Assembly (NCBI RefSeq): GCF_030718205.1
Contig: NZ_JAUZQF010000029.1
Location: 62,001-126,000, forward strand
Source: Nonomuraea turcica
Lineage (GTDB): Bacteria; Actinomycetota; Actinomycetes; Streptosporangiales; Streptosporangiaceae
Direction: 5' to 3'
DNA length: 64,000 nucleotides
The notes under the pieces were generated by a model. That model was not told where the DNA came from and ran no database searches. It was given only the letters and a program-made list of their open reading frames with translations. The translations under genes and the position numbers were made by a program. Below are positions 58,432 through 64,000 of the stretch, one piece after another (the stretch's first letter is position 1; each line of letters begins with the position of its first letter).

Positions 58432-59529
58432 ATGAACCAAGAAGCATTACTCCCTCGGCTGGCGCCCGCCATCGGGCTGTTCTTCCTGGCGCCGCTGACC
58501 GCCGAGTACCTGATGGGCAACGCACCGATCACCGACAACGTCCTAAAGCTGCTTGGCCTGTCCTGCCTGTACGGCGGCGGCGCCCTCCTCATCCGTGAGT
58601 TCGCCCGCCGTACCGGACGCGGCTGGCCCGCCATGATGACCCTCGCGCTGGTCTACGGCCTGATCGAGGAGGCTTATGTCACTCAGACGCTGTGGGACTC
58701 GAACTGGGTGGTCGGCGCGCACACCCTCGAGTACGGCTTCATCCCCGCGCTCGGCCTGGCCGGCCCGTGGACGCTGTTCATGGTCGGCGTGCACACGGCC
58801 TTCAGCATCAGCGCGCCGATCGCGGTCGCCGAAACCCTCGCCGGCGCGCGGCGCACCACACCGTGGCTGGGCAAGGTCGGCCTCACCATCGCGGGCGTGA
58901 TGTACGCGGTCGTCGCCCTGGGCTCGGGCATCGCCCAAGCCGTCTACGGCCACCACGCCTCCGCCCTCCAGCTCATCGGCGCCGCTGTCGTCATCGCCGC
59001 GATCATCGTCGTCGGCGTCCGCCTCCCCAGGCGCACCACCGACCTCACCCCACTGCCCGGTCGCGCCCCCAGCCCGTGGGTCGCCGGTGCCCTCGCCATG
59101 GTCGCCGGAGCAGTCTTCGTGCTGCTGTACGCGGTCGACCCCACCGGATTCACGCCCTGGCTGGCGGAGGCGATCCCCCTCCCAGCGTGGCTCAGCACGA
59201 TCATCTATCTGGCCCTGTTCGTCACCGTCGCCACCGTGGTGGTTCGCTGGTCACACCGCGCCGGCTGGTCACAGGCCCACCGGCTGGCACTCGCCGGCGG
59301 CGCCATGCTGACCTACGCCTGGCACTCCTTCCCGCAGAGGACCATCACCCCGACTGTGCCGCGCACCCCACCGACCCCCCTGGCGGAAGACCTGGCCAGC
59401 AACGCCATCCTCACCGCGGGCGCGGTGGCCTTGCTGGTAGTCGCGGCCTTGCGGCTCCGTCGACCACCGGTCAGCGGTACGGCGGGCACTCGGCAGAGCC
59501 CGAAACAAGAGGCGCCCGAGCCGCAGTGA
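58432..59529 (+). CDS. Polytopic membrane protein of unknown function
   Basis: A 365-residue protein with about nine hydrophobic helices, starting APAIGLFFLAPLTAEYLMG. The sequence IREFARRTGRGWPAM, then YGLIEEAYVTQTLW, contains charged residues inside the membrane region, somewhat like CAAX-protease-type proteins, but the full signature is not there. ATG at 58432 follows TAGGAG. Divergent from the TetR gene; could be an exporter or immunity-type protein. Confidence 0.75.
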   Translation: MNQEALLPRLAPAIGLFFLAPLTAEYLMGNAPITDNVLKLLGLSCLYGGGALLIREFARRTGRGWPAMMTLALVYGLIEEAYVTQTLWDSNWVVGAHTLEYGFIPALGLAGPWTLFMVGVHTAFSISAPIAVAETLAGARRTTPWLGKVGLTIAGVMYAVVALGSGIAQAVYGHHASALQLIGAAVVIAAIIVVGVRLPRRTTDLTPLPGRAPSPWVAGALAMVAGAVFVLLYAVDPTGFTPWLAEAIPLPAWLSTIIYLALFVTVATVVVRWSHRAGWSQAHRLALAGGAMLTYAWHSFPQRTITPTVPRTPPTPLAEDLASNAILTAGAVALLVVAALRLRRPPVSGTAGTRQSPKQEAPEPQ

Positions 59530-59754
59530 GCGCGTGCAGCATCGTGTTGGCGTTGCGATAGCCGCTGTTGCAGCACTACGGCGGTGACGAGGAGCTGTCG
59601 CCGCCCGATCCTGCCGCCGCGCCGATGCGCGACATCGCGCTGCCCATTGGGGCAACGTTCCTGTGAGTGATTATCGTGCCCAGGAGGCCTCAGCCGTCTA
59701 CTTGCTCGGTTGGGATATCGTCTGGGATCGCAGAGCGCCATCACCACGCGTGGT

Positions 59755-60249
59755 TCACTGTACGGCGTACTGGTCGTGCTTGGCATACAGCTCAGTCCAT
59801 TCCTCGTCGGTGAGCCCGCGGCCGGAAGCGACGATTTCGGCGAGCTCCCGGAAATACGCCTCACGGGGCGCCCCCGGCGTGAACAGCACCAGCATGGAAG
59901 CAGGTGCATCGGAATTGTTGCTGAAGGCGTGGACCCCGCCTGGCGGCACGTACAGGAAGTCGCCCGGTGTCGCGTCCAGCCATCGCTCGCCGTTGTACAG
60001 CGAGACGGTGCCCTCCAGGACGAAAAACGACTCGGAAATGGTCCTGTGGAAGTGGGCTCCGGGGCCGTTCGGGATCGCGGCCATGTCCCAGCGGTAGAGA
60101 CCGAATTGGCCATCGGTGCTCGCACCTGTCGCCAGATAGCCGACCCGGGACTTCACTCCGATCGTGAGGTCCGGCGGTGCGTCGGCCGACCGGTGGGTTG
60201 AGCTGGCGATCCCGTGATCTTTGAAGTATCGCGGCGGCGGATAGGACAT
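59755..60249 (-). CDS. Cupin-domain protein
   Basis: A 164-residue single-domain cupin. Motif 1 GPGAHFHRTISESFFVLEG and motif 2 GDFLYVPPGGVHAFSN supply His, His, Glu and His for a metal. Substrate unknown. ATG at 60249 has GGAG 9 nt upstream; an in-frame ATG at 60288 is possible. Weakly conserved C-terminus ends EWTELYAKHDQYAV. Confidence 0.85.
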   Translation of the reverse strand: MSYPPPRYFKDHGIASSTHRSADAPPDLTIGVKSRVGYLATGASTDGQFGLYRWDMAAIPNGPGAHFHRTISESFFVLEGTVSLYNGERWLDATPGDFLYVPPGGVHAFSNNSDAPASMLVLFTPGAPREAYFRELAEIVASGRGLTDEEWTELYAKHDQYAVQ

Positions 60250-60546
60250 CGTTACTGGCTCCAAGTGGTGGATCGTTCTGAGCGGCATGACCCTACGTGA
60301 TGCGTTGGCCTCGTCGGGAGATCCAATTCCTGCCTGTTTGATTGCGCCAATATCCGGCGCGCTCCGGTGCAGCCGAAGTCCAAGATCGAGCTGCATGCGG
60401 CGTCCCGCCGCATCGAAGCCGCTGAACGTGGATGTGCCATCAGCGATCGGCACGGCAGGGTCGACCAGTGGTCCACCATGCCGCGGGAGCAGGACGGTGT
60501 CGTAGGCGGGCGGGAGCCGGGTGGGGCGGGCACCCGGGCGCCGCTT

Positions 60547-60648
60547 CGTAATCTCGGAAGCGGATCCGGGCTCCTGCGACGCCCCGCTGTGCGTAATCTC
60601 GGAAGTCACACCTGGGAGTGCACTTCCGAGATAGCGTAAATCTCGGAA
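60547..60648. repeat. Cluster of CTCGGAAG repeats upstream of the cupin gene
   Basis: CGTAATCTCGGAAG at 60547-60560 and 60592-60605, CGTAAATCTCGGAA at 60635-60648, and the inverted CTTCCGAGAT at 60623-60632. Spacing of direct copies is 45 and 43 bp, about four helical turns. Likely an operator array or short mobile-element remnant. Confidence 0.65.
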
Positions 60649-60718
60649 CTGCGACGCTGCCCGGCAGGCGCGCGGGTGCGACCGGAGGGATCGCGGTTGC
60701 GACGTCCATCCGGCGTCG

Positions 60719-61669
60719 TCATCTTCGAGTCCCTTGGGTCGAGCACGGACTGACGATCAGTGCGTCGCGTTGCGCGGAGCTCAGGCGGTCCGGCCTCGGG
60801 GTGATGGCGTACGCGCCGCGCCCGACCTGCTCCACGGTGAGCGGGTCGGAGAGGATCGGACGACGGCTGATCGCGTCCAGGGCGTCGGCCGCCCGCTGGA
60901 TGGGCCAGTCCAGGGCCGTGGCGAGTTCGTCCACGGTGAGTGGCCGAGCGGCGTACACCAGCGCGGCCAGCACTGTCAGCGCATCGCGGACGACGGCGTC
61001 GGTGAGGCCGCTGTCGTTCATCTGCTCGCTGATCCAGGTGAAGAACTGAGCCATCTGGCCCAGCCGGGTGCCGGCGGGCGTGCCGACGCCGAAGATCTCG
61101 ATCCCGTGCCGCGCGGCCGCCGCGACCTCGGCGTGTGCCCCGGTGTCGGCTTTGAACGCCCGGAGCCAGACGTCGTCGTCGATGACGTACCGCTCGCGGC
61201 GGCCGGAATCCCGTGTGCGCCTGACCAACTCGATCGCCTCGAGGAAGCCGATGGCCTTGGACACCGACGCCGGGCTGACCTGTAGCTGGCGCACGAGCTC
61301 GGCGGATGTCAGGCCCTCGGAGCCGGAGGTGAGCAGGCAGACGAACACGCGAGCGGGCATCCGGGGAAGGCCGGTCCCGACCAGCAGCGTCGCGAACTGC
61401 TCCACGAAACCACGCACGGATTCGGCCGGCCGCTCGTCGGCTGGTGGCTCCGTGGCCTGCACCGGTCTGCGGCGGCGGGCGCGTTGCCCGGCGGCCTGCT
61501 GGGCGCGGTCGGCCAGGTAGCCGCCAGGCGCGCTGTTGCGTGCCACCTCGCGGCTGATCGTGGATGTGGGTCTGCCCAGCCGCCTGGCGATCTCGGCGTA
61601 TCCCAGCCCTTCGGCCAGCCAGATCGCGATCTGCCGGCGATCCTCGTGGGTCAGCCTGCCTCCGGGCAT
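60719..61669 (-). CDS. Transcriptional regulator with IS30-like and MarR-like domains
   Basis: A 316-residue protein. N-terminal IS30-type helix-turn-helix (LTHEDRRQIAIWLAEGLGYA, EIARRLGRPTSTISREVARN, about 5-50), basic linker, then a GbsR/MarR-type winged helix (GFVEQFATLLVGTGLPRMPA, LTSAELVRQLQVSPASVSKA) and a C-terminal domain with a second HTH-like unit (LTVDELATALDWPIQRAADA). ATG at 61669 has GGGAG about 8 nt upstream. The combination of a transposase-type HTH with a MarR domain is common in actinobacteria. Target unknown. Confidence 0.82.
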   Translation of the reverse strand: MPGGRLTHEDRRQIAIWLAEGLGYAEIARRLGRPTSTISREVARNSAPGGYLADRAQQAAGQRARRRRPVQATEPPADERPAESVRGFVEQFATLLVGTGLPRMPARVFVCLLTSGSEGLTSAELVRQLQVSPASVSKAIGFLEAIELVRRTRDSGRRERYVIDDDVWLRAFKADTGAHAEVAAAARHGIEIFGVGTPAGTRLGQMAQFFTWISEQMNDSGLTDAVVRDALTVLAALVYAARPLTVDELATALDWPIQRAADALDAISRRPILSDPLTVEQVGRGAYAITPRPDRLSSAQRDALIVSPCSTQGTRR

Positions 61670-61889
61670 CGGCTCGCTCCCTGTTGGTTCGGGTTCACGG
61701 GTGCGTTCACCAACAGTACATTGCAACGGCTGGTTGGCGTGAATTGCATTTATCAACACTGCTGTTGCAACGATTGACATAGAAGACCAGTATTGGAGCC
61801 CACTGTTAGAGGTCTCTCGTTGACGAGACTTAAAACGCAACGTAGCCTTTTCCTGCTTGGAAAGAATCGGGTGGGACGAGGAACCCCTT

Positions 61890-63545
61890 ATGGCAAGAGC
61901 GTTGGATGTGACCCGGATGCGAGCTCGCGTCTCCGAGCTGCTCGCGGAGTACTGGATTCCGAGTTCCGTGATCGGTGTCCTCAGCGACGGGGAGATCATC
62001 GACTTCGCGGTCGGCGTCAAGAACATCTCCGCGCGGGAGCCCGCGACGACCGACACCATCTACCAGTGCGGCTCCGTATCTAAGACATGGACCGCCCTCG
62101 CCTTCATGCAGCTCGTCGACGAGGGGAAAGTCGCCCTGGACGAGCCGGTGCGGACCTATCTTCCTGATTTCCGGGTCGCCGACCCCGGCGTCAGCGCCAA
62201 GGTCACACCCCGCCATCTCCTCAACCACACCAACGGCATCGAGGAGAACTACGGAGATCCGGGCGAGGACGACGACGTGTACAAGCGCATGGTGGAGAAC
62301 ATCGCCGGCGCATGCCAGGTCCACCCCTTGGGCCACACTCACGGCTACAGCGCGGCCCTGGGCTACGCGATCCTCGCCCGCATCATGGAGGTGATCGACG
62401 GCAAGTGGTGGGACGACATCATGAAGGATCGCCTGTTCGACCCCTTGGGACTGACCTCGACGAGCAGCCGGCGTGAGCACGTGGACCAGGACCGGGCCGC
62501 GACCGGATACCTGATCCGATCCCTCGAAGAGGGACCCATCCTCTCACCGCTGAGTCACCTGCCGCGCTCCTTCGGCCCCGGAGGCAACGTCAGCACGACA
62601 GCCCGGGAATTGCTGACGATGGCGTACGTCTTCCTTAACGAAGGAAAGGCGCCGAACGGGACCAGAATCGTCTCAGCCGGCGTCACCCGTGAGATGACGG
62701 AGTCGCGGGTCCCCATACCTGACCCGTACATGTTCGGGCCGGAATGGGCCCTCGGCCTCATAGTGTGCGATTGGCACGGCCAAACCGTCTACGCACACGA
62801 CGGCAGCGCAGTCAGCCAGAGCGCCCGCTTGCGGATCCTGTCGGAATCGAATATCGCGGTCTCGATGCTGGCGAACGCCGGGCCGCGCGACAGCTTCTAC
62901 CGGAAGGTGTTCAACGAAATCCTGGCCGGCCTCGGCGCGGTCACGATTCCCGACCTGCCGGAGCCCGACCCGACCCTGGCCCTCGATCTGTCCAGGTACG
63001 AAGGCTCCTACGAGCGTCCCGGCACCCGCTACGAAGTGGCGGCCGACCGCGGAAAACTCCACCTCAAATTCACCCTGAACCCCATGGAGGCGCAACTCCT
63101 CAATAAACCAGAACAGCTCGACTACGAGCTGTCCCCAATCAGCGAGACCCACTTCTTGATGCCTTCGGACGATCCGCTCGAGGACCCTCAGACCGTCGCG
63201 ATCTACGACTTCAAGAATGGTGCCGCACAGTATCTTCACATCAATTGCCGAGTAAATCCGAGAGCCAATGAGGAGGGTGCCACGGTGCACATCATGGCTG
63301 TTTCCACGATTTCTAACAACGACGGTTTCTGGGATTCCCTGAAGAAGGCGTACGGCCAGCTTCCCACGGGTGCCAAGTGGACGCTGGCGGTGGCGAGCAC
63401 CGACGGGACCAAGGCGGTGAACGTCATCGTCCATGACTCGATCGACGGCGTCAGGAGCTTCTTCGAGGATCACGCCGGCCCCTTCGCTACGACGGAATAC
63501 TTCGAGGCCGACGCGTCCAACGCGGTCGGCCTCCCGACGACCTAA
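61890..63545 (+). CDS. Beta-lactamase-family serine hydrolase with extra C-terminal domain
   Basis: A 551-residue protein. Class C beta-lactamase/esterase fold (about 5-360): SxxK in GSVSKTWTALAF, Tyr in HGYSAALGYAIL, third motif HDGS. A DUF3471-like beta domain follows (about 375-465, YEGSYERPGTRYEV to NPRAN). The last 85 residues (from AVSTISNNDGFWDSLKKAYG) form a separate domain of the small alpha/beta-barrel type. No signal peptide, so it is cytoplasmic. AGGAGGG and an in-frame GTG-CAC-ATC-ATG near 63283 could start that last domain as its own protein. ATG at 61890 has GAGGAA 6 nt upstream. Confidence 0.85.
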   Translation: MARALDVTRMRARVSELLAEYWIPSSVIGVLSDGEIIDFAVGVKNISAREPATTDTIYQCGSVSKTWTALAFMQLVDEGKVALDEPVRTYLPDFRVADPGVSAKVTPRHLLNHTNGIEENYGDPGEDDDVYKRMVENIAGACQVHPLGHTHGYSAALGYAILARIMEVIDGKWWDDIMKDRLFDPLGLTSTSSRREHVDQDRAATGYLIRSLEEGPILSPLSHLPRSFGPGGNVSTTARELLTMAYVFLNEGKAPNGTRIVSAGVTREMTESRVPIPDPYMFGPEWALGLIVCDWHGQTVYAHDGSAVSQSARLRILSESNIAVSMLANAGPRDSFYRKVFNEILAGLGAVTIPDLPEPDPTLALDLSRYEGSYERPGTRYEVAADRGKLHLKFTLNPMEAQLLNKPEQLDYELSPISETHFLMPSDDPLEDPQTVAIYDFKNGAAQYLHINCRVNPRANEEGATVHIMAVSTISNNDGFWDSLKKAYGQLPTGAKWTLAVASTDGTKAVNVIVHDSIDGVRSFFEDHAGPFATTEYFEADASNAVGLPTT

Positions 63546-64000
63546 CCGCTCCTTGCACTGCCGCCCGCCCAAGCCGCGATGGCGGCGCACCATTCGGATC
63601 CATGCGACCGTTGTCCTGCTTGGGGTAGGTGCGGTCCTCGCCCCCCGCGCCCCGGGCCGTCGGGCACCGACATCGGCGACCGGCTGGGCATCTCCAAGCG
63701 GGCCGATCTCGGCGTCGACGCCGCCAAGAGATAAGGGAGCTCTCCGACTGCGTTCAGCCTCCACCACGCCCGCGTGCGGTACCAGCAAGCTCGCCAGGCG
63801 CAAGTCCGGCTGGCGGGCCTGCTCGTTTTGCCGGCCGCACCGACCCGTACCGGGCCCATGGTGCACAGCCCCGGCGTACGGATTTGCGTGCGAATGCTGC
63901 TCGGCGTCCCGGACACCGCGGCCGGCAACGTGCCTCGCGCGCTCGCCCTGGCCGGTGTGGACCGGGCCGAGCTGATGGCGCGCGTCCAGGAGACGCTCGC
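63546..64000 (+). other. Window end, possible partial or degraded gene
   Basis: After a TAA at 63732-63734 one frame stays open to the window end and reads RVRYQQARQAQVRLAGLLVL and later LLGVPDTAAGNVPRALALAG, VDRAELMARVQETL, with some likeness to Clp N-terminal repeat domains. No start codon with a ribosome binding site is visible. Could be a truncated gene continuing past 64000. Confidence 0.35.

Noticed and set aside
1..64000. CRISPR arrays, tRNA, rRNA, riboswitches
   Set aside because: No regularly spaced direct repeats with unique spacers, no cloverleaf or conserved rRNA stretch was recognised; the only arrays are the short repeats reported at 10854 and 60547.

Overview
The window is about 70% GC, with GTG/TTG starts next to ATG, frequent ATGA/GTGA start-stop overlaps and actinobacterial gene families throughout (two-domain Usp proteins, deazaflavin F420-type nitroreductases, WS/DGAT acyltransferase). 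It comes from a high-GC actinobacterium, most likely a filamentous one of the Streptosporangiales type; the genus cannot be fixed from the sequence alone.

Most of 1-54.3 kb reads as one hypoxia/nitric-oxide 'dormancy' island equivalent to the DosR (DevR) regulon of Mycobacterium tuberculosis. It encodes a DosR orthologue (2878-3519) with every functional residue in the same numbering, and a DosS/DosT-like GAF-GAF histidine kinase (20204-21901) that keeps the heme-ligand histidine. A 14-bp palindrome, GGGAC-N4-GTCCC, recurs upstream of many genes (27, 3556, 3578, 6058, 7793, 26841, 26970, 30857, 46632, 48190, 48278, with weaker copies at 12357, 17495 and 49077). The putative regulon holds three universal stress proteins, CBS-BON proteins, an alternative sigma factor, Ddn-like and Acg-like flavin/F420 enzymes, a CtpF-like P-type ATPase, a wax ester/triacylglycerol synthase, phosphoketolase plus acetate kinase (acetyl-phosphate to acetate and ATP), a pyruvate-kinase-like protein, NarK, a very large membrane-copper nitrite reductase fusion, hemerythrins, Cys biosynthesis, alcohol dehydrogenase, a DASS anion transporter and SulP.

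Layout: 1-7 kb CBS-BON, hypF (frameshifted), dosR, Usp, sigma, Ddn, Usp; 7-17.4 kb SRPBCC, DoxX, pyruvate-kinase-like (two frameshifts), three-helix-bundle protein (frameshift), DUF4389, PLDc_N (amber), Ddn-membrane fusion, Usp, DUF6544, CBS-BON (amber), Acg; 17.5-27 kb P-ATPase, DosS, WS/DGAT, AckA-Xfp; 27-36.6 kb Acg, nitronate monooxygenase-like, radical SAM, NarK, NirK megaprotein, CopD-like; 36.7-44 kb ordinary accessory genes (reductase, SDR, TetR, hydrolases, LuxR-type ATPase regulator); 44-54.3 kb hemerythrins, CysE-CysK, Adh, CBS-BON, DASS transporter broken by an IS4-family element, SulP; 54.8-64 kb mixed accessory genes.

Single-base frameshifts in four genes (five events), two in-frame amber codons, truncated remnants (WS/DGAT, Hsp20, Usp) and an IS insertion mean the island is either partly decaying or the sequence carries uncorrected indels. 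No rRNA, tRNA or CRISPR array was recognised. All functions are assigned by reading motifs and from memory of the families; no database search was possible.
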